Positions 11,589 through 18,986 are shown, counted from the first letter of the stretch. The stretch is 64,000 nucleotides of DNA from Pseudofrankia sp. DC12 (GCF_000966285.1 NZ_KQ031391.1:4294540-4358539), one strand, 5' to 3'. Notes: generated by a model from the letters alone, not told the origin. A program made the numbers and translations.

Positions 11589-11715
11589 GGCGAGGAGCCT
11601 CCTGTCAAGGTCGAGTCGAGAGAGCGCGGGCCGCCGCCCGCAAGGTCAGAGCCGCGGGCGGTGCGCCACACCCCGGCCGCGCCCCCGCCGGGACCGGTAT
11701 GCTCTCCGAGGACAC

Positions 11716-11800
11716 GGCAGGTTGCCCGAGTGGCCAAAGGGAACGGTCTGTAAAACCGTCGGCTCAGCCTACGTTGGTTCGAACCCAACACCTGCCACCA
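11716..11800 (+). tRNA. tRNA-Tyr (anticodon GTA)
   Basis: A complete cloverleaf can be drawn: acceptor GGCAGGT/ACCTGCC, anticodon stem ACGGT/ACCGT with loop CTGTAAA (anticodon GTA), a long class II variable arm (GGCTCAGCC) and T-arm GTTGG-TTCGAAC-CCAAC. CCA is encoded at 11798-11800. A TATGCT box sits at 11698-11703, about 12 nt upstream, with no clear -35. The 3' portion is duplicated at 13441, marking this gene as the attachment site of an integrated element. tRNA-Tyr is a known target of actinomycete integrative elements such as SLP1. Confidence 0.97.
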
Positions 11801-11803
11801 CCC
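11747..11803 (+). repeat. Attachment-site repeat, left copy (inside tRNA-Tyr)
   Basis: This covers the anticodon loop through the 3' end of tRNA-Tyr plus a few bases. The 32-nt core at 11767-11798 is identical to 13461-13492. Confidence 0.85.
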
Positions 11804-11830
11804 CCGATCTTCTGCAACGCAGCAGGTCAC

Positions 11831-11861
11831 AGGCCCCGGATCGCCCTCCGGGGCCTTTTTC
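11831..11861 (+). terminator. Intrinsic terminator of tRNA-Tyr
   Basis: A perfect 10-bp stem (AGGCCCCGGA / TCCGGGGCCT) with a 6-nt loop, followed by a run of T. A diverged copy is found at 13524-13554 behind the duplicated tRNA fragment. Confidence 0.9.
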
Positions 11862-11885
11862 GTGCGCCCGGACGGTCCCGGCCGA

Positions 11886-12720
11886 TCACGGCCGTTCCCG
11901 GTTGGCCGTGCAACATACGTGCACGCGATCATGACCCCGGCTCCAGCGCCAACATGCCTCGATCCGTCGGCGGGCCGTGACGTCATCGCCGTCCACGCAC
12001 TTCGCGTAGACCCGATGCAGGACGGCCACGCTGTGCCCCGCCCACTCGGCGACCTGCTGAGGTGGAACCCCGGCGTTCAGCCAGCCCGACAGGCAGGCAT
12101 GCCGTAGGTCGTAGACCCGTCGCGCGAGCGGCCCGGTCGCCTGGGTGGGAGTCAGCGCCGCTGTCCGGGCCGCCGCCCAGGTCCGGCCCACGACCGAGTC
12201 GGACAGGTCCCCGCCGCGCATCCCGGGAAACAGCCGGCCGTCCGGCGCGTACCCGAAGTCGGCGATGTGCCTGCGCAGGATCACGACCAGCGGCGGGCAG
12301 GCCGGCACGGGTCGGGTGTCCCCAACGGCCCCGGTGCTTCAGCTGCCGCGCGGGGGCCAGGTCATCGGCCGCGCGCTCGTCCAGCCAGCCGCTCGCGGTC
12401 GCCGGCCGGGAAAGCGCCAGGCGCAGCACGCCCCACTGATCGGTCGCGTCCTCGGCGGGGAGCTCCACCGTGTCGCGGTCGAGTCCCGCGATCTCGCCCG
12501 GGCGGCACCCGGCGTAGTAGGCCACCGCGAAGAACGCGGCCAGGCGCCGTCCTGCCTCGCCCAGCTCGCCGGCAGCGTCGAGCATCGACCGCGCCTGACT
12601 GTGGTTGCACACCACCCGGCGGTCGACCGTCTTCGGTGGCTTCCACTTGAGCGAGGTCAGCGGGTTGACCGCCAGGTCCCGCCGTTCCACCGCGTAGTCC
12701 AGCGCCTCCGGCCGGGAAGA
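11886..12720 (-). pseudogene. Tyrosine-recombinase integrase, truncated and frameshifted
   Basis: Two frames together encode the catalytic half of an actinobacterial phage/ICE integrase. The first part (12720 down to about 12332) reads ALDYAVERRDLAVNPLTSL, then AYYAGCRPGEIAGL with the box I Arg. The second part (about 12328 down to 11886) reads RRVYDLRHACLSGWLNAG, with the box II Arg-His pair, and GHSVAVLHRVYAK, with the conserved His and the nucleophile Tyr. The frames join cleanly if one G is removed from the four-base C run at 12329-12332. The N-terminal DNA-binding domain is missing: homology stops at 12720, where a GC-rich repeat begins. The active-site residues survive but no full-length protein can be made. 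Confidence 0.85.
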
Positions 12721-12772
12721 CCTCAGGGGCTCCGCCCCCGAACCCCCGGCCAGCTCCCAAAGGAGAGGGGGA
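12721..12772. repeat. GC-rich intergenic repeat (GGGGCTCCGCCCCCGAACCCCCGG type)
   Basis: This stretch has the GGGG-CYCC-GCCCCCxGAACCCCCGG pattern found in several other gaps of the window (19111, 40011, 43061, 58351). Here it sits exactly where the integrase similarity ends, so it may mark the deletion or insertion joint. Confidence 0.5.
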
Positions 12773-12839
12773 ACGAACACGTCCGCGTGATCACTTCGGT
12801 ATGCCAGCGCCCGAGGGCTACCACCGGAACCCCGGCCGC

Positions 12840-12889
12840 GCAAGATCCGCACAGCTCATAGCGGATCAAGGAGTGTCGGCGGATCTTGC
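12840..12889. repeat. 11-bp perfect inverted repeat
   Basis: GCAAGATCCGC at 12840-12850 is matched by its exact complement at 12879-12889, with a third partial copy (GCGGATCAAG) between them at 12861. It lies within the island between the integrase remnant and the small cargo gene. It could be a protein-binding site, a hairpin or the end of another mobile element; nothing decides. Confidence 0.5.
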
Positions 12890-12995
12890 ACGGCCGAGAA
12901 CCCGGAGGTAGGGACAAGCCCGCCGGCACTCCGAAGGGATCACGCTCGCCACAGCCATGAGGGCCGAGCCCTCGAAGCCTGCAAGCCGAGTCGGG

Positions 12996-13331
12996 TCATG
13001 GTCGTGCGAGGCGGTGGCCGGGCGGAAGGCCGCGGTGCACGAGCGTTAGTTGGCCCGTCGGTATGGCACGGGGAAGGTAGGCATACCCGTTCGGCGAAGG
13101 CGCTAGATCGCTATCGGGTACGCCGTCAACCTGCCACACGTCGACCGGCCCGCCGGTGTTGTTGAGGTAGACGAACCAGTCGGCCTCCGACTCGTCCCGG
13201 CACAGGAACACCCCGGAGACCTCAGGCCTGCGACTGCCAGCGATACCGCGGGCTTCGCCCATCTGGGACCAGTCGAGCCCGTGCTTCAACACCGAGTCGC
13301 GGTTGGTCGTGGACGTGACGTGGAAGTGCAC
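12996..13331 (-). CDS. Small protein in the tRNA-Tyr island, possible ADP-ribosyltransferase-like fold
   Basis: The conserved-looking part is about 111 residues from the GTG at 13331: HFHVTSTTNRDSVLKHGLDW, then GVFLCRDESEADWFV, VDVWQVDGV and YLPRAIPTGQLTL. It is not recognised with certainty. The pattern H-x-TS-xx-N-xx-SVL-x-HGL resembles the start of DarT/DUF4433, Tpt1/KptA and PARP-like ADP-ribosyltransferase folds, so a toxin or modifying enzyme is conceivable; this is inference from a short motif. The open frame continues upstream to 13514, but that part reads through the duplicated tRNA and is not protein. No strong ribosome-binding site is seen; a GTG at 13367 is an alternative start. 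It is the only intact gene between the attachment repeats and has no obvious antitoxin partner. Confidence 0.6.
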   Translation of the reverse strand: MHFHVTSTTNRDSVLKHGLDWSQMGEARGIAGSRRPEVSGVFLCRDESEADWFVYLNNTGGPVDVWQVDGVPDSDLAPSPNGYAYLPRAIPTGQLTLVHRGLPPGHRLARP

Positions 13332-13440
13332 ATCGCCATGGTGCCGCTTGGGCGTACCTACGTGCACGTCGCACTGGCCCGGGCGTAGCAAGACTGCATC
13401 GACACAGGTAGGCGTAACCGTCCGTGGCAATTGGTCACAT

Positions 13441-13497
13441 TCTGTAAAACTGTCGGCTCGGCCTACGTTGGTTCGAACCCAACACCTGCCACTACCC
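13441..13497 (+). repeat. Attachment-site repeat, right copy (partial tRNA-Tyr)
   Basis: A direct copy of the tRNA-Tyr 3' region with three mismatches to 11747-11803. The 5' half of the tRNA is absent, so it is not a tRNA gene. Confidence 0.85.
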
Positions 13498-13523
13498 CGC
13501 AGTATCTGCACCACCGCAGGTCA

Positions 13524-13554
13524 AAGGCCCCGGGAGCGATCATCGGGGCCTTTT
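13524..13554 (+). terminator. Duplicated tRNA-Tyr terminator
   Basis: AAGGCCCCG and its complement around an 11-nt loop, followed by TT. It is a diverged copy of the terminator at 11831 and part of the attachment-region duplication. Confidence 0.65.
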
Positions 13555-13559
13555 CCGTA

Positions 13560-13675
13560 CCCGCGGTCGATCGCGGCAGTTGCCGGCTGGCCGTGGACAA
13601 TGCGTGGACGCGATCATGGCCCCGTCTCCAGCGGGTGTCGATCCGTCGGCGACCGGCGAGGTCGTCGCCGTCCAC
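13560..13675 (-). pseudogene. 3' end of a second integrase gene
   Basis: On the minus strand this reads VDGDDLAGRRRID followed by RRGHDRVHALSTA, matching VDGDDVTARRRIE and SRGHDRVHVCCTA at the end of the integrase at 11886-12720. Only the last 35-40 codons are present. It shows that a second, related element once used the same tRNA site; the rest has been lost. Confidence 0.7.
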
Positions 13676-13729
13676 ATCAGCCGATCATGGTCGGTGCTGG
13701 CTTCCCGTGACAATGCGTGGACGCGATCA
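13596..13729 (+). repeat. 21-bp direct repeat pair
   Basis: GACAATGCGTGGACGCGATCA occurs at 13596-13616 and again, identically, at 13709-13729, with a diverged relative at about 11908-11931. The first two lie in the integrase-tail duplications; the third is a short orphan, perhaps from an older integration event. Confidence 0.65.
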
Positions 13730-13777
13730 CCGCGCGAGTGCCCCCTCCGACGAGGTCCGCCGGTCCAGATGTCCCAA

Positions 13778-13831
13778 TGATCGCCGTCTCGGCCTTCTGG
13801 TGGTTGCAGCCGGGCCTGTTTCGCAGCGATC
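13778..13831. repeat. Dispersed palindromic repeat, partial copy
   Basis: It begins TGATCGCCGTCTCGGCC and continues CTTCTGGTGGTTGCAG, matching the left arm of the elements at 25635-25708 and 28938-29013. The right arm is degraded here (only GCGATC remains). Confidence 0.6.
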
Positions 13832-13961
13832 CGAGGGTCGAGGCGGCGATCGAAGTGAAGGGCCCGACCTTGGCGACAACGTCGGGTTGCCACTTGCCTG
13901 CGGGTCGATCAGGCCGTCGCATGTGGCTGCGACTCGGAAGGTGCCCTGGCTGTGGGCTCGG

Positions 13962-14498
13962 TCAGGCGACGGCGTCGAGCTGGGCCCTGGTGAGAGCGGG
14001 GTGCAGCGTGAGGCCGAGGTCGGCCAGCCGCTGCGCGCCGCCCTCCTGACGGTCGATGACGCAGACGACGTGTTGGACGGTCGCGCCCTGCTCGCGCAGC
14101 ACCTTGGTCGCGTCGAGGACGGCGCCGCCGCTGGTGACCACGTCCTCGATGAGGACCACGTGCTTCCCGGCGAAATCGCCGCCCTCGGCGATCTGGCGGG
14201 TGCCGTACTCCTTGGCCTTCTTGCGGACGAAACGGGCCGGCAGGCCGGTGCGGGCCGAGAGCAGGGTTGCCAGCGGGACGCCGCCGAGCTCCAGGCCGGC
14301 CAGCAGCTCGGCCCGCGCGGGCACCAGCGGGACCATGGCGGCGACGATGTCGGCGAGCAGCGCCGGCTCGGCCTCGAACCGGTACTTGTCGAAGTACTCG
14401 GTGCTCGTCTTCCCGGAACGCAGCACAAAGCTGCCGGTCAACAGTGCCGCGGCCCGGACCCGGGTGGCCAGCAAGGAGATCTCGGTTTCGTCGCCCAC
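13962..14498 (-). CDS. pyrE: Orotate phosphoribosyltransferase
   Basis: From the GTG at 14498 it is 178 residues, the usual size of actinobacterial PyrE. It carries the PRPP-binding loop VVLIEDVVTSGGAV near residue 110-125, plus ELGGVPLATLLS and FVRKKAKEYGT, the KK region of the flexible catalytic loop. It transfers phosphoribosyl to orotate to make OMP in pyrimidine synthesis. The frame remains open to a GTG at 14570, but those 24 residues look unrelated to the family. The gene is alone, separated from other pyr genes. It lies just beyond the tRNA-Tyr island and is intact. Confidence 0.93.
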   Translation of the reverse strand: MGDETEISLLATRVRAAALLTGSFVLRSGKTSTEYFDKYRFEAEPALLADIVAAMVPLVPARAELLAGLELGGVPLATLLSARTGLPARFVRKKAKEYGTRQIAEGGDFAGKHVVLIEDVVTSGGAVLDATKVLREQGATVQHVVCVIDRQEGGAQRLADLGLTLHPALTRAQLDAVA

Positions 14499-14597
14499 GC
14501 CTGCCGACTCTAGCGAGCGGCGGCCCCAGGTCAGGACCGACCTGTGAACGCTGTGACCAGCCGGCAGCACCAGGTCGGGAGCGCCGGTCGGCGGGGC

Positions 14598-15062
14598 TCA
14601 GGAGCGGCGGAGACGGGCGACGTAGCGGTCCAGCCATTCGGCGGCGAACCAGGCCGGGTCCCAGTCATCGGGCTCGGTGTCGTGGACGGCGCGCCAGGTA
14701 TAGGTGAAGGCGAGCGGTCCGGTCGCGGCGGTCGACGGTTCCGCGGCTGCCGTTCGGACCCGGCGGACCTGGTAGGGGGCGCCCTCCCAGGAGTCGAGAA
14801 GATCCCATTCGGCCGGCGTCAGACCGGACAGCAGCAGGCCGTGAGCCTGACCACCTGGGGCGGGCACCAGGCCGGGGTAAGGCCGGCCGGGAAGCCGGGC
14901 CGCCCGCCAGCCGGGCGCGACGGCCTCGGCGACCGGCGGCGTGCGGCCGAGTAGCGCCCCGACGACGGGCGCGAACGTCAAGGTCCCGTAGGCGAACAGC
15001 GCCAGCCCGTCGCGCTGGTCGGCCGGGGCCTCGTGCTGGCTACGGCCGGCTGGAGCACTCAT
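14598..15062 (-). CDS. Gamma-glutamylcyclotransferase-like (AIG2-like) protein
   Basis: The 154-residue protein contains FAYGTLTF near residue 23, the YGTL glycine-rich signature of the gamma-glutamylcyclotransferase/AIG2 fold, and LDSWEGAPYQVRRV near residue 90, matching the conserved LDxxEG-Y-R segment with its acidic residue. Family members release 5-oxoproline from gamma-glutamyl compounds; many bacterial ones have no assigned substrate. The start codon overlaps the stop of the upstream HAD phosphatase gene by 4 nt (ATGA), so the two are translationally coupled and probably cotranscribed. Confidence 0.82.
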   Translation of the reverse strand: MSAPAGRSQHEAPADQRDGLALFAYGTLTFAPVVGALLGRTPPVAEAVAPGWRAARLPGRPYPGLVPAPGGQAHGLLLSGLTPAEWDLLDSWEGAPYQVRRVRTAAAEPSTAATGPLAFTYTWRAVHDTEPDDWDPAWFAAEWLDRYVARLRRS

Positions 15063-15850
15063 GTCCCGGGCCGCCCGGCGGCGAGCAGGTCGGGGACGTC
15101 GGCGATCGAGTCGACGACGTGGTCCGGGGTGGCGTCGGCGGTAGCGAGGGCGTCCGCGCGGAACTTTCCGGTCCGGACCAGGACGCCGGTCAGACCGATG
15201 GCCTGCGCGCCAAGCACGTCGCCTACCAGGTCATCGCCGACCATCACCGCTTCGCCGGGGGTGACGCCGACAAGGTCGAGGGCGGCCGAGAAGAACGTGG
15301 CCGCCGGCTTCCCGACGACCTCTGCCTTGGTACTCGTCGCCTGTTCGAGGCCAGCGAGGTAGGCCCCGGTGTCCAGCGCCATGCCGTCGCTGGTCGCCCA
15401 GTAGAGGTTGCGGGCCAGCGCGACGAGCGTGGCGCCCGCGAGCACGTCGCGGAGTACCTGGGTAAGCGCCGCGTGGCTGTACTCGGGCCCCGCCCCGCCC
15501 AGGACGACCACGTCCGGGTGCTCGTTCGGACCGGCCCACCGGATGTCGCCGAGGTCGGCGCTGATGTCGCCGCTGTTGAGCAGGCGAACCGAGGCGCCTG
15601 GATGGTGTCGGCGCAGGTAGGCGGCGCCGGTCGTGGCCGCGGTGATGATCTCGTCGTCCCGTGCGTCGATGGCTGCGGCTCGAAGTGCCAGGCCGATCGC
15701 CGCTCTGGTCCGCGACGTCGTGTTGGTCAGGAACGCCACGGCGAGGCCGGCGTCCCGGATCTGGCGCACGGCCCGCGCCGCTCCTGGCAGCGGTCGCCAG
15801 GAGACGGTGAGTACTCCGTCGATGTCGAGGAACACCGCCCGGCAACCCAT
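15059..15850 (-). CDS. HAD-superfamily phosphatase, NagD/HAD-IIA type
   Basis: The 263-residue protein has all HAD motifs: FLDIDGVLT (nucleophile Asp9, acid/base Asp11), FLTNTTS near residue 40, Lys in VVGKPAATFF near 180 and GDDLVGDVLGA near 207. The C2a-type cap lies between motifs II and III. This matches NagD/HDHD2/LHPP-like phosphatases, which act on small phosphorylated metabolites; the substrate is unknown. It is the first gene of a pair with the gamma-glutamylcyclotransferase-like gene. The ATG at 15850 fits the family N-terminus exactly. Confidence 0.88.
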   Translation of the reverse strand: MGCRAVFLDIDGVLTVSWRPLPGAARAVRQIRDAGLAVAFLTNTTSRTRAAIGLALRAAAIDARDDEIITAATTGAAYLRRHHPGASVRLLNSGDISADLGDIRWAGPNEHPDVVVLGGAGPEYSHAALTQVLRDVLAGATLVALARNLYWATSDGMALDTGAYLAGLEQATSTKAEVVGKPAATFFSAALDLVGVTPGEAVMVGDDLVGDVLGAQAIGLTGVLVRTGKFRADALATADATPDHVVDSIADVPDLLAAGRPGT

Positions 15851-15997
15851 GCCGGCACCGTAACGGCCCTGGGGCCACGCGCCACCCGCTCATCCAACCC
15901 GGAACTCAGCTGTAACACGCCCGGATCGGGCTCCCCGCGCTCACGGTGGGCGCTCGGCTCCGCCGATCCGTCCAGCTCGGTCGGCCGGGTCGCTCTC

Positions 15998-16029
15998 GGC
16001 CTCCCCCGTGATCGCTCGCGGGGGAGGCC
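15998..16029 (-). terminator. Hairpin terminator after the GH25 gene
   Basis: A perfect 11-bp stem (GGCCTCCCCCG and its complement) with a 10-nt loop, 19 nt beyond the stop of the minus-strand lysozyme gene. There is no T-run on that strand. Confidence 0.7.
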
Positions 16030-16048
16030 GGTTCGCCCTGGCCGTGGG

Positions 16049-18037
16049 TCAGGGAGCCACGACCGCGGCCACGGCGCCGGACGCGGGAGCGGTGTCATGT
16101 GACTCCGCGACCTGGTTGGTGGTGGAGTTCCAGGTGAGCTTGCCGTGCTGGAAGGCGCTCTCGCGGCCGCCGGGGACGTCGTACTCGTCGCTGACCGGCA
16201 GTCCCAGCCAGGAGCCGGAGCCGCCGTCTGCCAGGTACTTCTTCAGGATCTCGCCGTGCACGATGAACGCGCCCAGGGCCGGGTGCCAGTAGATCCGGCC
16301 GCCCTCGAACACGGCCGACAGCCCATCCGGCGCCGTTGTCCACGAGATGTCCTCGAGCGGCCGGCCCAGCGAGCCGTTGCTGCCACCCCACGCCAGGTAC
16401 TTCTGCGCGATCGGTCCGAACAGGGCCCGGGTCCCGGTCTCGGCCGACCAGAACATCAGCCCGTTGGCGTACGGCTGCCAGCGCCCGCCGCCCGCAGGGC
16501 CCTCACCCCGGGTCGGGGCGCCCAGCGAGATGTGCAGCAGCGGCTCGGCCGCGTACCGGGCGGCGATCTGGTCGATGGTTCCGTTCGCGCTGGCACTCAG
16601 GTCGGCCGCGCTGCAGCAGAACGCGTTGACGTCGACCCGGCCGTTGATGCCGCTTACCGCGCCGCCGGAGTCGTACTGCCAGATCAGCCAGTTCGGCCAC
16701 CCGCCGGGCAGCGGGCCGGGGTTGGCGTTGTTGTTGTAGATCGCGAACCAGAGCGGGTACTTCGCGAACGCCTGCGTGTTGGCGATCTTGTCGGTCCAGA
16801 AAGACCGGAAGGTATACAGAATCGGCGTCCGCCCGGTCGCGCCCTCGACCGTGCGCAGGAACGTCTGCGTCCACTTCGTCAGGTCGGTGGGGCTGAGGCC
16901 GCCGGTGGTCTCCAGGTCCAGTACCGGAGCCAACTGCCCGATCGTGTTGGTGTTGCCGACGGCGGCCAGGAAGTAGTTCGCCTGGTCGACGGCGGTCGAG
17001 ATCGGCAGGGCCGGCCGGGCGTAGTGGTAGGCGCCGATGGTCAGCCCCGCTGCCTGGGCGCCGGCCTTGTCCGACGCGAACTGCGGGTTGGTGTAGTTCG
17101 TCCCCTCGGTCGCCTTGATCACGGCGAACTGGTTGCCCGCGGCCTTGACGGCGTTCCAGTCGATCGCAGCACCGTTCTGGTGCTGCCACGACGAGACGTC
17201 GACGCCCTTCGGCCAGGCGGGATTCGGCGACGCCGCCGCGGTCGCGGTCGTCGAGAGCGCGAGCGCGGTGATGGCCATCAGGGCTACTCGCGGCAGGCGC
17301 CGACGGCGGCGGGCCTGGTCGGCCGGGACGGGGCTTCTCGTCACCGTGGGCGTGACTGTCGAGGGCCGGGCCGTCCGCGGACTGGCTGCGGGGGGCTGTG
17401 CGACCTGCGGCTGCAACGTGGCGGTCACCGCAGGTTGCTGGGCCGTCCGGACCGGCAGCCGCTCGCTGGCCGACAGCCGTCCGGCGGCTGGCCGGTCCGC
17501 GGACAGCTTTCCAGAGGATCGCTGGCCTGCCGAGAGCTGGCCTGCCGAGAGCTGATCGGCTGGCGGGCGGGGCGACGGTACGGCAACGTGGTAGCCGTCG
17601 GCGGACGTTCGCGCCGGGGGCAACTCACTTGCGGCGGGCGGTGTCGCTTGACGGGGTGGCGTCTTTGCCGGGGGCAGCATCAGTTCAGGGGGCAGGGTCG
17701 GTTCAGAGGGCAGCGTTGCTCCGGCGTGCATCGGCCTACCGGCCTGCGGTCGCGTGCCGGCGGACAGCTGCGTTCCGGGGGACAGCTGCGTTCCGGGGGA
17801 CAGCGGTGTTCCGGGGGACAGCGGTGTTCCGGGGGACAGCGGTGTGCCCGGAGGCAGCGGGGTGCCGGCCGGCACCTGGATTCCCGGTTGCCCGGCCACC
17901 GGGTCGCCGTGCGGTCCGGTGCCCCTGGGCCTCGCCGGGCTGTTACCGGGCGGCCGGTCGCTGGCCGCGCCGTCGGCGGCGAGGGCCGCCGGCTGGCTGT
18001 CCTGGTGGTGCCGGGCGGGGTGGGGCATGGGGCGCAT
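16049..18037 (-). CDS. GH25 lysozyme-like protein with LGFP-like C-terminal repeats and long proline-rich N-terminus
   Basis: From the ATG at 18037, preceded by GAGGG 6 nt upstream, it is 662 residues. Residues 1-240 are low-complexity (PLSPGT and QLSAG repeats). A basic RRRRLP stretch and a hydrophobic segment (VALMAITALALSTTATAA, about 250-268) form a signal or membrane anchor. The GH25 domain (about 275-470) starts KGVDVSSWQ and has IGAYHYARP and PVLDLETT, with acidic catalytic residues. Two or three LGFP-like repeats follow (GGRIYWHPALGAFIVHGEI, SWLGLPVSDEY), which bind cell-wall polymers in other proteins. It probably cleaves peptidoglycan outside the membrane. The 240-residue tail before the signal is unusual; an internal start closer to the signal cannot be excluded. 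Confidence 0.86.
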   Translation of the reverse strand: MRPMPHPARHHQDSQPAALAADGAASDRPPGNSPARPRGTGPHGDPVAGQPGIQVPAGTPLPPGTPLSPGTPLSPGTPLSPGTQLSPGTQLSAGTRPQAGRPMHAGATLPSEPTLPPELMLPPAKTPPRQATPPAASELPPARTSADGYHVAVPSPRPPADQLSAGQLSAGQRSSGKLSADRPAAGRLSASERLPVRTAQQPAVTATLQPQVAQPPAASPRTARPSTVTPTVTRSPVPADQARRRRRLPRVALMAITALALSTTATAAASPNPAWPKGVDVSSWQHQNGAAIDWNAVKAAGNQFAVIKATEGTNYTNPQFASDKAGAQAAGLTIGAYHYARPALPISTAVDQANYFLAAVGNTNTIGQLAPVLDLETTGGLSPTDLTKWTQTFLRTVEGATGRTPILYTFRSFWTDKIANTQAFAKYPLWFAIYNNNANPGPLPGGWPNWLIWQYDSGGAVSGINGRVDVNAFCCSAADLSASANGTIDQIAARYAAEPLLHISLGAPTRGEGPAGGGRWQPYANGLMFWSAETGTRALFGPIAQKYLAWGGSNGSLGRPLEDISWTTAPDGLSAVFEGGRIYWHPALGAFIVHGEILKKYLADGGSGSWLGLPVSDEYDVPGGRESAFQHGKLTWNSTTNQVAESHDTAPASGAVAAVVAP
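17763..17852. repeat. 18-bp tandem repeat coding PLSPGT
   Basis: Five consecutive 18-bp units (GACAGCTGCGTTCCGGGG and close variants) lie inside the GH25 gene and encode repeated PLSPGT/QLSPGT on the minus strand. Because the unit is a multiple of three, copy number can change without a frameshift. Confidence 0.85.
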
Positions 18038-18793
18038 GGGCAACCCTCGCTGGTCGCGGGTTCTGCTCGGGTCCGCTCGTCAGAGCGCGGCCGGGCGTCC
18101 CGCTCAGCGGGTGTCAACGGCCGTCAACCACGCTAAGCGCCAACTCGGCTACTCGGTGCTACCACTCTGCGGTTCGCAAGGAGTTTGTCGATGCCCCCAA
18201 TTGCGATCAGTCAGAATGTCGCGACGTTTCCCGAACCAGCGGGTGCCCGCGCACGCCCCGAAGTGCCGCCACCTCCAGTCCGGCCCCGCACCCGGCGTGG
18301 CGCACCCCAGTACCCGGTTTCTGCCTCATCGTGAAAAGCGCTGCTACGTAACGGGAACCGAACCGAAGACCCCGCTCGACTCGAATCGGGCCAGACGCCC
18401 GATGCTCAGGGCTTGTCTCACCGTTCGCCGCGCTGGGACCAGCTCAGGGAGCTGCCGAGCCGCGAGGCCCCAGCCCGCAGGGCGGCCGGGAGGCCTCAAG
18501 CTGGGACGAGCCCGGTCGAGTCTCACCTGGCGAGTCGCGTCATGCCTGGCGGAGGTGGGTGGCTCGGATTCGGGACCACAGTGCATGACTCGGATGCGTC
18601 CGTGGCGGCGAGAGCTGGGCTGGGGGCGGAGGCGTTGACGGCGTCCGTGGCCGGCCGGGCAAGGGGGTCGGCAAGGGGCGAACGAGCGGCGCGAGATGGT
18701 GGTGAGCCCCACGCTGTGGCGGCCGGCCGAGGGCGTCAACCTGCTTCCCACACCCGGCTCGCCATCGTGTAACGTGTGTCCGGCGAGAGCAGC
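18038..18793. other. Intergenic region between GH25 gene and tRNA-Thr
   Basis: This 756-bp stretch has no supported gene. Open frames on both strands are Arg/Pro-rich without recognisable features. It should contain the promoter of the GH25 gene (minus) and of tRNA-Thr (plus); no convincing consensus was found. Confidence 0.5.
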
Positions 18794-18866
18794 GCCCCTT
18801 TAGCTCAGTCGGCAGAGCGTCTCCATGGTAAGGAGAAGGTCTACGGTTCGATTCCGTAAAGGGGCT
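18794..18866 (+). tRNA. tRNA-Thr (anticodon GGT)
   Basis: Acceptor GCCCCTT/AAGGGGC, D-arm AGCTCAGTCGGCAGAGC, anticodon stem TCTCC/GGAGA with loop ATGGTAA (anticodon GGT), T-arm TACGG-TTCGATT-CCGTA. CCA is not encoded. It lies 120 nt before tRNA-Met, and both precede rpmG as in other actinobacteria. Confidence 0.97.
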
Positions 18867-18986
18867 CGACGGTCCGACCGGCATCGGGTCGTGGTCAAGA
18901 TCGATGGCCACTTCTAAATCCGTTGTTGTGTGTGGCCTACAGCCAGTACGCTGCCGGTCGGGACGCCCGCCGTATGTGGCGTTCGA

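Larger units (their letters stand above)
11747..13675. mobile_element. Remnant of an integrative element at tRNA-Tyr
   Basis: The element is bounded by two direct copies of the tRNA-Tyr 3' region (11747-11803 and 13441-13497, three mismatches in 57 nt, with a 32-nt identical core). Similarity continues for about 240 bp through the terminator and into the 3' end of an integrase gene. Inside are a decayed tyrosine integrase oriented with its 3' end toward the tRNA, as in SLP1-like actinomycete elements, and one small intact gene. The left copy keeps the tRNA functional; the right copy lacks the 5' half. Replication and transfer genes are absent, so this is a heavily deleted remnant. Confidence 0.8.

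Noticed and set aside
13441-13497. Second tRNA-Tyr gene
   Set aside because: Only the 3' part is present; no acceptor 5' strand or D-arm, so it is an attachment-site repeat.
12996-13514. 172-residue version of the island cargo protein
   Set aside because: The N-terminal 60 codons read through the duplicated tRNA fragment; the conserved part begins near 13331.
16145-18136. 663-codon plus-strand open frame opposite the GH25 gene
   Set aside because: No motifs; the minus strand has clear GH25 and LGFP-like sequence.
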